Assembly (NCBI GenBank): GCA_013112635.1
Contig: JABFGF010000001.1
Coordinates: 682,001 to 746,000, forward strand
Length of the DNA stretch: 64,000 bases
DNA from: Calditrichota bacterium
GTDB taxonomy: Bacteria; Calditrichota; Calditrichia; Calditrichales; J004
Direction of reading: 5' to 3'
The translations under genes were made by a program, and so were the position numbers. Positions 1-9,444 of the stretch are shown here, piece after piece. Under the pieces are notes generated by a model. That model made no database searches. It had not been told where the DNA came from and saw only the letters and a list, made by a program, of their open reading frames with translations. The number at the start of each line of letters is the position of its first letter. Within the stretch, counting starts at the first letter, position 1.

Positions 1-565
1 CAATAATTAAACCATTGCCTTTGAGTGATTCCAAAACATCTTCTTTAGTAATATTGTGGCCAAATGGTCCGGACGATGATTCCTTCTTATAATCAATAAT
101 TGCAATCCGCCCATCCTTTTTAATTTTTCCGGCTAATTTCTTTATATACTGATTTTTATTATCAAAATGATGAAAAGTATTTCTGATAAAAATCAGATCC
201 AGGGAGTTTTCTTCAAAATTTGAATCATCCGTTTTTGCCAGAATTGTCTGGATATTTGAAATCCCTTTTTCTTTTGCATCCAGTTCAATACTTTTTAAGA
301 ACTCCTGATTGATATCGGCTGCAAAAACTTTTCCTTCACTACCGGTTTCTTCAGCAAACCGAAAGGTATAATAGCCCCCACCAGATCCTAAATCTCCGAT
401 GAAATCACCTTTTTGAATATCCAGTGTTTTTATGACTTCATCCGGTTTCCATTCAGGCGCTCTTGCAAGTTTATTAAAATGTTTAGCGCGGTCCATTTGT
501 GAACCACAGAAAACAAAAACTACAAAAAACAATGGAAACATAATAAAGGTTAATGTTCTCTTCAT
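1..565 (-). CDS. SAM-dependent class I methyltransferase, predicted lipoprotein (3' end cut by window)
   Basis: The gene starts at an ATG at 563-565, preceded by a strong AGGAGG, and runs off the left edge, so the C-terminus is missing. The N-terminus is a hydrophobic signal ending in FVFC-G, a lipobox-like sequence. The mature part has a Rossmann methyltransferase motif I (GDLGSGGGYYT), an acidic motif II (VFAADIN), a motif IV-like segment (LDLIFIRNTFHH) and GRIAIIDYK. This fits a small-molecule or lipid methyltransferase fold. The substrate cannot be told. Secretion is odd because SAM is a cytoplasmic cofactor, so the hydrophobic N-terminus may instead be a membrane anchor facing inward. 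It lies 43 bp downstream of ggt on the same strand and may share its transcript. Confidence 0.75.
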   Translation of the reverse strand, partial: MKRTLTFIMFPLFFVVFVFCGSQMDRAKHFNKLARAPEWKPDEVIKTLDIQKGDFIGDLGSGGGYYTFRFAEETGSEGKVFAADINQEFLKSIELDAKEKGISNIQTILAKTDDSNFEENSLDLIFIRNTFHHFDNKNQYIKKLAGKIKKDGRIAIIDYKKESSSGPFGHNITKEDVLESLKGNGLII

Positions 566-608
566 TGCACCTCCTCTATGGATAAAAGATTTTTTTTAGA
601 TTTGATTA

Positions 609-2306
609 TCAATAGCCTGCGGCGCCACCATCCGGGCTACGTGTATCAGCCGCACCGGATATAATTCCGGATTCATAATCAACATAAATGCCCATTGCCC
701 TGCCCAATGTAACTCCCTTTTCATACAATATATGGCCCATACTTTCATACAATCTTTTTGTATCCGGCGAGAGTTGCCACTCTTCATAATAAGTTTTATC
801 CGGAAGCCATTGATGATGAATTCGCCCCGCTTCAATTGCCTGCCCAATATTCATTTCATGATCAATTACATTCAGAATAACCTGCAATGTTGTATTAATT
901 ATGGTTCGTCCTCCAGGGCTACCAATAACAAGAACAGGTTTACCGTCTTTGGCAACTATTGTTGGCGACATACTGGAAAGCATTCGTTTTTCCGGCTCGA
1001 TTATATTTGCCTTTGTTCCAATGCGACCTTTTCTGTTTGTTAATCCGGGGATTGCATTAAAATCGCCCATTTCGTTATTAAGGAAAAATCCCAGACCTTC
1101 TGCTACTATTTTACTGCCCCACCACTGCTCTATTGTGTAGGTCAAAGAAACCGCATTTCCTTCAGAATCAACAACTGAAAAATGGGTAGTATTGTGTTTG
1201 TCAAAAGTCTGGTTAAACTTAGAAGAGTCACTTTCAGAAGCCTTAAAAAAATCAATCCCTGAACGAAGTGTTTTAGCATGTTCTTTGGAAATCAGTTTCT
1301 GAACAGGCATATTCTTATTAAAATCCGGATCACCCAGATATTGTGCCCGGTCAGCAAACGCCCTGCGCATTGCTTCTGTTAGTAAGTGCAAATAAAGTGC
1401 GGAGTTGTGTCCCATCCCTTTGAGATTATAACCTTCAAGAATATTTAGCATTTCAAGAATCGCCACTCCACCGGAAGCAGGTGGTGGCATAGACCAAACA
1501 TCGAAACCTCTATAATTACCACGAACTGGCTTTCGCTCTACAGCTTGGTACTTTGCAAGATCTTCTTCTGTGATTATTCCACCGTTTTCTCTCATAAATT
1601 TGGCCAGTAGTTTTGCTGTTTCACCTTTGTAAAAACCATCGTGACCGTGTTGCTGGATTCTTTTAAGAGTTTTGGCAAGATCAGGTTGTGGCCAAAGTTC
1701 TCCGGGCTGATATAGTTCACCTTTATTGTTTATAAATTTTCTTTTAGTTGAAGCAAATTTTGCTAATTTTTCCGAATAATCTCTTGTAACATCGTTATAC
1801 AAATACCATGTAAATGGGAAACCCTCCTCTGCAAGTTTAATTGCCGGTTCAACCAAATCGGCCCAATCAAGCTTGCCATATTTTTTATGCGCCTTGTAAA
1901 GCCCTGCTACGGTTCCAGGAACTCCAACAGCAATTAGACTATCATGATTGGAATTATTTAAAACTTTGCCATCTTTGTTCAGATACATTTCTTTTGTTGC
2001 TGCAAGTGGTGCTTTTTCTCTAAAATCAAACGTAGTTACATCGCCGTTTGTTTTGTGTAAAACTAAAAAGCCTCCACCACCTATATTTCCTGCTTGCGGG
2101 ATTGTAACCGCAAGTGCAAAAGCCGTTGCAACCACTGCATCTATTGCATTTCCACCCTTTTTTAGAATGTCGCGCCCTACCTCCGATGCAATGATTGAAG
2201 TAGAAACGACCATTCCATTCTTGGCATATGCAGGAGTACGTCCATTATTGGCAAAAAGTGTGGTAACAGAATAAATGATCAGAAAGAAAATAGTTTTTAT
2301 TGACAT
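609..2306 (-). CDS. ggt: Gamma-glutamyltransferase (glutathione hydrolase)
   Basis: 565 aa, the usual length of the family, with an N-terminal signal peptide of about 19 residues, so it acts in the periplasm or outside the cell. It is an Ntn-hydrolase made as one chain that cuts itself into a large and a small subunit. The processing site and nucleophile is Thr373 in HNTTHFSVVD, the motif that starts the small subunit in E. coli GGT. The lid sequence RMLSSMSPTIV (441-451) and the oxyanion loop GSPGGRT (462-468) are intact. It cleaves gamma-glutamyl bonds of glutathione and similar peptides, transferring glutamate to water or amino acids. The GAADTRSPDGGAAGY tail is also typical. An AGGA sequence lies upstream of the start. 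Confidence 0.93.
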   Translation of the reverse strand: MSIKTIFFLIIYSVTTLFANNGRTPAYAKNGMVVSTSIIASEVGRDILKKGGNAIDAVVATAFALAVTIPQAGNIGGGGFLVLHKTNGDVTTFDFREKAPLAATKEMYLNKDGKVLNNSNHDSLIAVGVPGTVAGLYKAHKKYGKLDWADLVEPAIKLAEEGFPFTWYLYNDVTRDYSEKLAKFASTKRKFINNKGELYQPGELWPQPDLAKTLKRIQQHGHDGFYKGETAKLLAKFMRENGGIITEEDLAKYQAVERKPVRGNYRGFDVWSMPPPASGGVAILEMLNILEGYNLKGMGHNSALYLHLLTEAMRRAFADRAQYLGDPDFNKNMPVQKLISKEHAKTLRSGIDFFKASESDSSKFNQTFDKHNTTHFSVVDSEGNAVSLTYTIEQWWGSKIVAEGLGFFLNNEMGDFNAIPGLTNRKGRIGTKANIIEPEKRMLSSMSPTIVAKDGKPVLVIGSPGGRTIINTTLQVILNVIDHEMNIGQAIEAGRIHHQWLPDKTYYEEWQLSPDTKRLYESMGHILYEKGVTLGRAMGIYVDYESGIISGAADTRSPDGGAAGY

Positions 2307-2404
2307 ATTAATCCTGCTTTAATGGTTTGACTTTAATTTTGAAATATAGGTTTAGATTGTTGATCGAATTTGATGTGAGAAAGGCTAAAATATATGAGAC
2401 ATAA

Positions 2405-3943
2405 TTACCAATCAATTGGAAAATAGTCTTTAAGGAATTTACCAACCCAGTGTTTGCCTGTGATAATACCATCAAAAATAGGATCACAAACCCTTGCAGC
2501 ACCATCTACAATATCAAGTGGCGGCTGAAAATCATGTACATTTTGTTTGAATTTAGAAAGCTCGATTGGATCTTCATCAGTTACCCAACCAGTATCAACC
2601 GCATTCATAAAAATGCCGTATTTTGCCAAATCACTTGCCGATGTATGGGTTAACATATTTAACGCTGCTTTGGCCATATTTGTATGTGGATGACGGTCTG
2701 CTTTTGTAAATCTGTAAAACTTGCCTTCCATCGCCGTAACATTGACAATGTGCTTTTGTCCTGTATTATCCTGTTTCATCAGGTTTACCAGTCGATTGTT
2801 TAAAACAAAAGGTGCCACTGAATTCACAAGTTGCACCTCGAGCATTTCCGGAGTTTCAATTTCCCCAAGTTTTAATCGCCAGCTATTTGTTTTTCGAAGA
2901 TCAACCTGTTGAAGGTAAACATCCAGCTTGCCAGCGGGAAAAACTTCTTTAGCTACAATTGAATTATCAAAATTATATGGGATTTGAGAAAGCTTTGCAG
3001 AAGCACGTATCCCGATGCCGGGACCCTCGCTATGCCAACTAACCGGCAGATTTGAACCATTTTCATTCTCTGGTTTACACAGTGCCGCCAGAGTATTTTT
3101 ACACTCATCATAATCCGTTAAAAGATTTTGTACATCTTTGGAGAACAAATTTATGGATCTTGATTCATTTTCTATTAAGTGTGAATAGAACCCAGGCGGG
3201 CGCCGTACAGTTTGTGCAGCATTGTTGATAATTATATCCAGGCGGTCATAAGCTTGCTCAATATACCTGCCAAAAATTTCTACGCTTGGTGTATGGCGCA
3301 AATCCAATCCAAAAATATGCAAACGGGCTTTCCACTCAGGAAAATCTTCTTCTTTTGAATAACGCAAAGCAGAATCTACCGGAAAACGAGTTGTTGCAAT
3401 CACAGTAGCTCCTGCACGAAGCAGCATCAATGTTGCATGATAGCCGATCTTCAGCCTTGAACCTGTAATTAAGGCAACCCGGCCAAAGAGAGAAGCGGAT
3501 TGAAAACGCTTTTTATAATTCAAATCTCCGCATGACTTGCACATCGTATCATAAAAATGATGCAGGGTTGTAAATTCTGTTTTGCAAACATAACAATTCC
3601 GCGCTGAGCTAAGACTGTCAGGTTCAATTTCTTTATCAATCCGGTTTAAAGGCAGTTCTTTCGGCGCTTTAAAAACATCATTTAATCGTGCTCCGCGGAT
3701 TCCTGTATTAGCCCGGGCAATTTTATCCGGTTTTTTTGCGGCTTCCCGTTTGGCAAGTTTTTTATCTGTGCGGCGTTTCTTACGTTCTTCGGGTGAAGGT
3801 CTGGCAATTTTGCCTGCAGCTTCATAAAGTTTCCGTTTTTCTTCTTTACTTAGCCCGCTTATTTGCTCGCTGTTTTCAACAAGGTTCTCAAGAAGTAAGA
3901 TGCAGTTTTGAATATCCTGCAAAGTATATTTTTTTTCTTTCAT
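2405..3943 (-). CDS. Short-chain dehydrogenase/reductase with N-terminal basic region and zinc ribbon
   Basis: 512 aa, about twice a normal SDR. Residues 1-100 are lysine/arginine-rich. Residues 117-138 hold two CxxC pairs (C117, C120, C135, C138) that would bind zinc. The SDR Rossmann domain begins near 153 with TGSRLKIG (160-167) and has NNAAQ (240-244), both family hallmarks. The catalytic YxxxK reads TNMAK, so the active-site tyrosine position is Thr421 while Lys425 remains. A long insert (about 250-330) separates the two halves. This architecture matches a set of SDR-like proteins found in bacteria and eukaryotes without a firm function; the substrate is unknown. No clear ribosome binding site precedes the ATG. 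The 99 bp between it and ggt hold no visible feature. Confidence 0.75.
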   Translation of the reverse strand: MKEKKYTLQDIQNCILLLENLVENSEQISGLSKEEKRKLYEAAGKIARPSPEERKKRRTDKKLAKREAAKKPDKIARANTGIRGARLNDVFKAPKELPLNRIDKEIEPDSLSSARNCYVCKTEFTTLHHFYDTMCKSCGDLNYKKRFQSASLFGRVALITGSRLKIGYHATLMLLRAGATVIATTRFPVDSALRYSKEEDFPEWKARLHIFGLDLRHTPSVEIFGRYIEQAYDRLDIIINNAAQTVRRPPGFYSHLIENESRSINLFSKDVQNLLTDYDECKNTLAALCKPENENGSNLPVSWHSEGPGIGIRASAKLSQIPYNFDNSIVAKEVFPAGKLDVYLQQVDLRKTNSWRLKLGEIETPEMLEVQLVNSVAPFVLNNRLVNLMKQDNTGQKHIVNVTAMEGKFYRFTKADRHPHTNMAKAALNMLTHTSASDLAKYGIFMNAVDTGWVTDEDPIELSKFKQNVHDFQPPLDIVDGAARVCDPIFDGIITGKHWVGKFLKDYFPIDW

Positions 3944-3967
3944 AAAGCTATTTTATTTCACTTTCGA

Positions 3968-4969
3968 TCACTCAAAGGGATATTTAAAACCCCATTCGTC
4001 TCTCATTTTATCCATAATTTCCATGATTGCAACTGTCTCATCTAACGGAATAATGTCACTTTCCTGTTTACCATTATTTATACAATTAACTACTTCTTCA
4101 ACCTGGTATATAAAACCATTTTCATGATTATTTTCAACAACTTTTTTGACGTCTTTTATTTCGTTCGTGCCATCATGTTCAAAAATTGTAAATCGATCAC
4201 CTTTGTGAAATTCTGGAAATTCAATATATCCTCTACTGCCATAAATTTCAGCCTGATTTCTCATTTTGAGATTATAACTTGTAGAAATATTTGCAAAACA
4301 GCCGGATGGAAAACGAAACATATAATTTGATATTTCATCAACACCCAAATCGCTAAAACGTGTCATTGATTTTATTTCCGTTGGAAGCTCACCAAGTAAA
4401 AAACAAACAACAGAAATAGGGTAAATTCCCATATCCAAAGTAACACCGCCTGCAAGGTCGGGTTCTGTAAGTCTTTTTTCATATTCAGGACCAACAAACC
4501 CACCAAAAGAAATATTTAGATTTTTTACTTCGCCTATTTCATGATTTTGAATAACATTCTTCAAATTTCTAAGGCTTGGTAAAAACCTTGTCCACATGGC
4601 TTCCATTAAAAAAAGATTATTTTTCCGTGCCAGGCCTACAAGTTCTTTTGCTTCCTTTGCATTTACAGTAAAAGCCTTTTCTACCAAAACATGTTTTCCA
4701 TGTTCCAAAGCAAGCTTGGTGTTTTCGTAATGGAAATTATGAGTTGTAGCTACATAAATAATATCAATTTCGTTGTCGCTAACAATTTCCTGGTAAGTGC
4801 AGGCATTTTCTATATTATGCTCATCAGCAAACTGTTTTGCTTTTGTAGCAGATTTCGAGGCAACTGCATGTAAGTGGCAATCCGGATTAATATTAAGGGC
4901 CTCTGCCATTTTATGGCCAATAATCCCGGCTCCAATAATACCCCATTTTAGTGTTTTGTTTTTGTTCAA
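3968..4969 (-). CDS. Gfo/Idh/MocA family NAD(P)-dependent oxidoreductase
   Basis: 333 aa. The N-terminal Rossmann fold starts with GIIGAGIIGHKMAEA (10-24), and the family lysine lies in VEKAFT (K98). The C-terminal alpha/beta domain carries GGVTLDMGIYPI, a segment seen in dihydrodiol dehydrogenase-like and sugar 1-dehydrogenase members. It probably oxidises or reduces a sugar or cyclic polyol in the cytoplasm; the substrate cannot be read from sequence. The start is a TTG (4967-4969), chosen because AAAGGA lies 8 bases upstream and no better start is in frame. It ends 24 bp before the SDR gene, so the two may be cotranscribed. Confidence 0.85.
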   Translation of the reverse strand: MNKNKTLKWGIIGAGIIGHKMAEALNINPDCHLHAVASKSATKAKQFADEHNIENACTYQEIVSDNEIDIIYVATTHNFHYENTKLALEHGKHVLVEKAFTVNAKEAKELVGLARKNNLFLMEAMWTRFLPSLRNLKNVIQNHEIGEVKNLNISFGGFVGPEYEKRLTEPDLAGGVTLDMGIYPISVVCFLLGELPTEIKSMTRFSDLGVDEISNYMFRFPSGCFANISTSYNLKMRNQAEIYGSRGYIEFPEFHKGDRFTIFEHDGTNEIKDVKKVVENNHENGFIYQVEEVVNCINNGKQESDIIPLDETVAIMEIMDKMRDEWGFKYPFE

Positions 4970-4991
4970 TTTCTCAGTCCTTTAATACTTC

Positions 4992-5006
4992 TTGTTTGCC
5001 AAACAA
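4992..5006. promoter_or_regulatory. Short perfect inverted repeat upstream of the Gfo/Idh gene
   Basis: TTGTTTG and CAAACAA flank a single base, giving a 7-bp perfect palindrome 23 bp upstream of the TTG start. It could be an operator half-site pair or chance in AT-rich DNA. No further support is visible. Confidence 0.2.
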
Positions 5007-5081
5007 AAACACAGCAAATATTATTATGTTTTTCAAATAATCCATGTGTTTGGTCAATTAATTGTTATTTAAAAGGGAAGA

Positions 5082-5477
5082 TTATATCTGTTTAAATAAA
5101 TTATGTTTGGCAGCTCTCTTGTCAAAAGTGAGGATTTTTTCACAACCACTTAAAAAAGAACAATGTGCAATCAACAAGTCTGAAAGATCATTACTTTTTT
5201 GTTTTGATTCTGAAACCATTTTATGAATTGCATCAAGCTTTTCGAGTTTCAAAATCGGCATTGAAATTAAACTTTCAATAGCCAACACAATCTGCTCTCG
5301 TGGCAAATTGTACACTGCTTTCAAAACCCAAATCAGCTCAAGGGTAACAAGTATTGAAACAAAAAAATAGTCCTTTTTCCTTTCAGCATTCTTAAATATC
5401 CGTAAAACTTCTTTGGCCTGAATTTCATCGTCATTTACAAGAAAACGAACAAGAAGGTTTGTATCTATCCCTGTCAT
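5082..5477 (-). CDS. PIN-domain ribonuclease toxin of a type II toxin-antitoxin pair
   Basis: 131 aa, typical PIN/VapC size. The metal-binding acidic residues are all present: D5 in GIDTNLLVR, E47 in LVTLELIW, D100 in the NDLSDLLIAH segment and D119 in ILTFDK. Such proteins cut tRNA, rRNA or mRNA using magnesium. The ATG start overlaps the antitoxin stop by four bases (ATGA), so the two are translationally coupled. All catalytic residues being intact suggests an active toxin. The RNA target cannot be predicted. Confidence 0.88.
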   Translation of the reverse strand: MTGIDTNLLVRFLVNDDEIQAKEVLRIFKNAERKKDYFFVSILVTLELIWVLKAVYNLPREQIVLAIESLISMPILKLEKLDAIHKMVSESKQKSNDLSDLLIAHCSFLSGCEKILTFDKRAAKHNLFKQI

Positions 5478-5722
5478 ATCTTTCTTTCAGAAAATGATCT
5501 GCCCAACTCATTATTCATCTCATCAATACTAAAAGAGTTCTTTTTCTTTGATGATAAAAGGCCAAACACTTCATCAACAGATTTGGAAATAGACCGTATT
5601 ATAACTTCCCCTTTCTCGGATAAAATAAAACCAATTTTATCACCTGTCTGAATGTGTAGAGTCTCTCTTATTTTTTTAGGAATTGTAACCTGTCCTTTTG
5701 ATGTTATCGCTGCTTCGATCAT
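5474..5722 (-). CDS. AbrB/MazE-type antitoxin
   Basis: 82 aa. Residues 1-45 form a swapped-hairpin AbrB DNA-binding domain (AAITSKGQVTIPKKIRE, GDKIGFI). The C-terminal tail (about 50-82) would be the toxin-binding arm. It should neutralise the downstream PIN toxin and, as a dimer, repress its own promoter. TAAGGA stands just upstream of the ATG. An inverted repeat between 5728 and 5765 is a candidate operator. Confidence 0.88.
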   Translation of the reverse strand: MIEAAITSKGQVTIPKKIRETLHIQTGDKIGFILSEKGEVIIRSISKSVDEVFGLLSSKKKNSFSIDEMNNELGRSFSERKI

Positions 5723-5727
5723 TTTAT

Positions 5728-5765
5728 TCCTTACGATTATTTAAATTCTTACCTCAATGTAAGGA
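5728..5765. promoter_or_regulatory. Candidate antitoxin operator (inverted repeat)
   Basis: TCCTTAC (5728-5734) and GTAAGGA (5759-5765) form a 7-bp inverted repeat with a 24-bp spacer, starting 5 bp upstream of the antitoxin ATG. This is where autoregulation of AbrB-type toxin-antitoxin operons usually occurs. The left arm overlaps the ribosome binding site. Assignment is inference. Confidence 0.3.
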
Positions 5766-5850
5766 TTCGATTACGTAATTGCAACTTGTCTATAGTAAGT
5801 AAAACATGATACATACATAAGCTAATTCGCTTTTAACATTATGTAACTTC

Positions 5851-8800
5851 CTACTCCATCTTCCAATCCGGAACACGGCCGGGAGTAATTGGCGTACCAA
5901 TAACCTCAGCTTTTTGCTCAATCATTTCTAAATCTTTTAAAGCAGATTTTAACTTGGCTAAGACAGGTGTAAATTCTTCCCCGGCAATTTTATAATTCTT
6001 TTTATGTGTTTCTGTTATTTCAGATGTAGAAGCCCACGCACCATAAATTATTTCATTAATACGATTATTTATTGATGGCGGTACAGGCTCACTATGTCCA
6101 CGAATAACGCTATTTCCACTTAAACCTAATTTAATTTCTGCAATTTTTTCTTCCAGCGATTTAATCTCATTCTGTAACTCTTTTATCCTGGCGGGTGTAT
6201 CAAATAAACCTTTTTTAAGATGTTTGATTCGGCTGTCAATTTCACGTACAACTTGTCCTGATCCCCAAATTGCCCTTTGCATTCGTGCGGTCTTTTTCTG
6301 AAAAGCCAAGACTTCTTTTTTATTTAATGCAGGCAAAGTTGTATTATTTAATGGAACACATTCAAATGTTTGTTTTTGGCCTAATTCGGTATAAACACCT
6401 TTTACCTTTTTTTCCAGGGTCATTGTGTAGTTTCCGGGAGCCGCCAATGGGGCTAATGGACCGGAATCAAAAACACTTCTTGCCCGTGGCTTTAGATTAA
6501 CCGGTGCCGATTCAGGATAGCGCATATCCCAGCTAACACGATGGATTCCAGACTTTGAAGATCCCTCTATCCTCCTAACAATTTGATTCGCTTCATCACG
6601 GATAGTCAAAATAACGGATGGCTTTTCTTCTTTCTTTTCCTTTTCCAATGCATCCCAAGAAGGATAGAAATCATCTTTTTGTTTCTTTTCTTTTTCCTGG
6701 CGAATCTCTTTAAGAGATTTCAAGCTTTCCTTTAGATAGTAATTAAATACGGCTCCTACAGGAGGATTTTCTGCAATATAATAATTATCACCCTGCATTG
6801 ATTTTTTTGCAAGACCTAATGGTGCACTTTCTATAAACATCCAGCTTTTCTTAACAGGAAAAGTTTTTGCTCCGGCATCCAGCTCTTTATTATTAATCTG
6901 TCGCAACGGTGAATAATCGTCAAGAATATAAATTCCCCTGCCAAACGTTCCCAGAACTAAATCACTTTCTCGGCGCTGAATGTCTATATCAAAAACGGCA
7001 ATAGTTGGTAACCCGCCCTTAAGTTGAATCCAATCCTTGCCACCATCTATTGTAAAAAATACGCCAAACTCCGTTCCGACAAATAACAAATCAGGATTAA
7101 CATGATCTTCAGCAATTGTATAAACCGTACCTCTTTCAGGTAAATTACCTGATATTGAAGTCCATGAATTTCCATTATTTGTACTTTTTAAAACATAAGG
7201 CTTAAAATCACCTTTTTTATGATTATCAAAAGTGGCGTAAACAACTTTCTCTTTATGCAAAGAAACCTGAATATGACTCACATAGCTCATACCCGGGACA
7301 CCGCTAAACTCCGCGATTTTTTTCCAGTTTGTCCCTCCATTTTCTGAAACCTGGATAAGCCCGTCATCCGTTCCTACATAAAGTAAACCTTCCTTAAGGG
7401 GCGATTCATCAAAGGAGACAATATTACCAAAAAATGAGGTGGATTTATTTTTGGCTATGGCATCAATACTCCAAACCTTATCCATTATTTTCAATTTATT
7501 ACGATCAATCTGTCTCGTTAAATCAGGGCTAACAGCTTTCCAGCTATTTCCACGATCATCGCTGCGAAAAAGAATGTTGGCACCAAAATAAAGGCGCTGA
7601 TTATTATGAGGGCTGATTTTCAATGCAGAATCCCAATTCCAACGAAGTGCCGGCGCGCCTTTATCCGCTTGTGGCTGAATGGATACCATTTCTCCACTTT
7701 TTTTATCAAATCTTACAAGTCCGCCATACTGATATTGGGAATAAATGATATTTGGATCTGTTGGATCAACCTGTGTTTCAAAGCCATCTCCAAAAACTGT
7801 TACAAACCAATCTGCATTACGAATTCCATTTATTGAAGTGTTGCGAGATGGACCGCCAAGCGTAGCATTATCCTGCGTACCTGCATATACATTATAAAAA
7901 GGAGCATCATTATCTACTGTTACTTTGTAGAATTGTGTAACGGGCAAATTATCGAAAAATTTCCAGGTTGCACCCTTATCGAAAGTCTCATAAACACCAC
8001 CGTCGCAACCAGCCAGCATATAATCCGGTTGTTTGGGGTTTATCCATAATGCATGATTGTCTACGTGCTTATATTTTTCTCCAACCTGTTTCCATGTTTT
8101 ACCGCCATCAAGCGTCACCATCATCCAGGTATCCATCGAATAAACGCGATTTACATCAACAGGATCACAGATAATTTCCTGGTAATATTGCGGTGAACGG
8201 CTAATATGATTACTCATTTTCTTCCAGTTTTCACCGGCATCTGTTGATCTGTAAAAACCCTTCTCTTCAGGAGTGGCTTCAACAATTGCGTAGACCACAT
8301 CCGGATTAACAGGAGAAACTGCCAGACCAATGCGGCCAATTTCGCCTTTTGGCAAACCCTTACTCAGTTTTTTCCAACTTTTGCCACCATCAACAGATTT
8401 GTGTAATCCTGAACCGGGTCCACCATTTAAAAGCGTCCAGACACGGCGCTGGCGTTGATATGTTGCCGCATAAATAATATCCGGGTTTCTGGGATCAAAC
8501 AGAATATCTGTTACTCCAGTATGCTCATCCACTTCAATTACATTTTTCCAGTTTTTACCGCCATCAGTACTTTTATATAAACCACGTTCCCCACCTGAAT
8601 TCCACAGTGGCCCCTGTGAAGCCACATATATTGTGTTTGAATCACGTGGGTCAACCAGAATTTTGGCGATATGCTGTGAGTTTTTTAGCCCCATATGCGT
8701 CCAACTTGTCCCGCCATCAATCGACTTATACACTCCGTCTCCATATGAAACGCTTCGTTGGCTGTTATTTTCACCTGTTCCAACCCAAAGGTTCAGTGGA

Positions 8801-9102
8801 TTATTGGGATCCATGGTGATACAACCGATGGAGTAAGAGCCTTCATTATCAAAGATTGGCTCAAAGGTTGTTCCGGCATTGTAAGTGCGCCACACACCAC
8901 CGGAGGCCACAGCTACATAAAAATGAGATGGATTGTCCGGATTAACTGCCAGATCGCCAATGCGGCCAGAAGCAAGCGCCGGGCCTATAGAACGGAATTT
9001 CAGTCCGCTAAATGTAGAGCTGTTCATTGGAGATTTATCTTCTGCAAGCGAAAATGTAAAAAGGGAAAGAAAGAATACGGCAATTAGAAATAGAGTACGC
9101 AC
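5851..9102 (-). CDS. Secreted multi-bladed beta-propeller protein with Asp-box (BNR/sortilin-like) repeats
   Basis: 1083 aa with a signal peptide of about 20 residues (cut after LAEDK-like region). Residues about 60-740 contain at least ten Asp-box motifs of the form SxDGGxxW, for example KSIDGGTSW, KSTDGGKNW, KSVDGGKSW, RSTDAGENW, SENGGTNW and TIDGGKDW. This matches the VPS10/sortilin or photosystem II stability factor-like propeller group, where two propellers often sit in tandem. Residues about 780-940 hold a beta-rich region and 940-1083 a helical, partly coiled-coil tail. No catalytic residues of sialidases are evident, so it is more likely a binding or scaffold protein of the envelope. 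The start is a GTG at 9100-9102 with AAGGAGG upstream. Confidence 0.85.
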   Translation of the reverse strand: MRTLFLIAVFFLSLFTFSLAEDKSPMNSSTFSGLKFRSIGPALASGRIGDLAVNPDNPSHFYVAVASGGVWRTYNAGTTFEPIFDNEGSYSIGCITMDPNNPLNLWVGTGENNSQRSVSYGDGVYKSIDGGTSWTHMGLKNSQHIAKILVDPRDSNTIYVASQGPLWNSGGERGLYKSTDGGKNWKNVIEVDEHTGVTDILFDPRNPDIIYAATYQRQRRVWTLLNGGPGSGLHKSVDGGKSWKKLSKGLPKGEIGRIGLAVSPVNPDVVYAIVEATPEEKGFYRSTDAGENWKKMSNHISRSPQYYQEIICDPVDVNRVYSMDTWMMVTLDGGKTWKQVGEKYKHVDNHALWINPKQPDYMLAGCDGGVYETFDKGATWKFFDNLPVTQFYKVTVDNDAPFYNVYAGTQDNATLGGPSRNTSINGIRNADWFVTVFGDGFETQVDPTDPNIIYSQYQYGGLVRFDKKSGEMVSIQPQADKGAPALRWNWDSALKISPHNNQRLYFGANILFRSDDRGNSWKAVSPDLTRQIDRNKLKIMDKVWSIDAIAKNKSTSFFGNIVSFDESPLKEGLLYVGTDDGLIQVSENGGTNWKKIAEFSGVPGMSYVSHIQVSLHKEKVVYATFDNHKKGDFKPYVLKSTNNGNSWTSISGNLPERGTVYTIAEDHVNPDLLFVGTEFGVFFTIDGGKDWIQLKGGLPTIAVFDIDIQRRESDLVLGTFGRGIYILDDYSPLRQINNKELDAGAKTFPVKKSWMFIESAPLGLAKKSMQGDNYYIAENPPVGAVFNYYLKESLKSLKEIRQEKEKKQKDDFYPSWDALEKEKKEEKPSVILTIRDEANQIVRRIEGSSKSGIHRVSWDMRYPESAPVNLKPRARSVFDSGPLAPLAAPGNYTMTLEKKVKGVYTELGQKQTFECVPLNNTTLPALNKKEVLAFQKKTARMQRAIWGSGQVVREIDSRIKHLKKGLFDTPARIKELQNEIKSLEEKIAEIKLGLSGNSVIRGHSEPVPPSINNRINEIIYGAWASTSEITETHKKNYKIAGEEFTPVLAKLKSALKDLEMIEQKAEVIGTPITPGRVPDWKME

Positions 9103-9357
9103 AACGGCCTCCTTGGATATTGAATATTAAATATCGGGGATAAGTATAAAATTGTAATATAAGAAATTTATTTATTTAAATGAAAGGATGAAAATGTAGA
9201 AAATCAAACATACAAAAATATCTAACAGGATTTTGACCCCCAGTTCGAATCATTGACGGAAATAACCTGGCGGATGAGCTGATACCCCGCAGGTGGGTTG
9301 TCTTGATCTGTTTTGATAGGTTGGCGTTCGCCCAGGCCGTCATATCGTGATATTCAC

Positions 9358-9418
9358 GGGTTTAACCGATGTGGAATTTACGGCTTGGGAATCCACAATC
9401 AAGCGACTAATACCCAGT
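9358..9418 (-). pseudogene. Scrap of a DDE transposase (IS5-like)
   Basis: Read on the minus strand, this stretch gives LGISRLIVDSQAVNSTS, which resembles the segment around the first catalytic Asp of IS5-group transposases (IVDSQAVxxT). The flanking frame carries stops on both sides within about 60 codons, so only a fragment survives. The match is short and from memory, hence the low confidence. Confidence 0.35.
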
Positions 9419-9444
9419 TGAATATTTTATATGTGCTCGGCATG

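Noticed and set aside
5851-9102. Sialidase
   Set aside because: Asp-boxes are abundant, but the arginine triad and other catalytic residues of sialidases are not recognisable.
9235-9260. Possible tRNA 3' arm (GTTCGAATC)
   Set aside because: The motif resembles a T-loop, but no matching acceptor, D or anticodon stems can be built around it on either strand.
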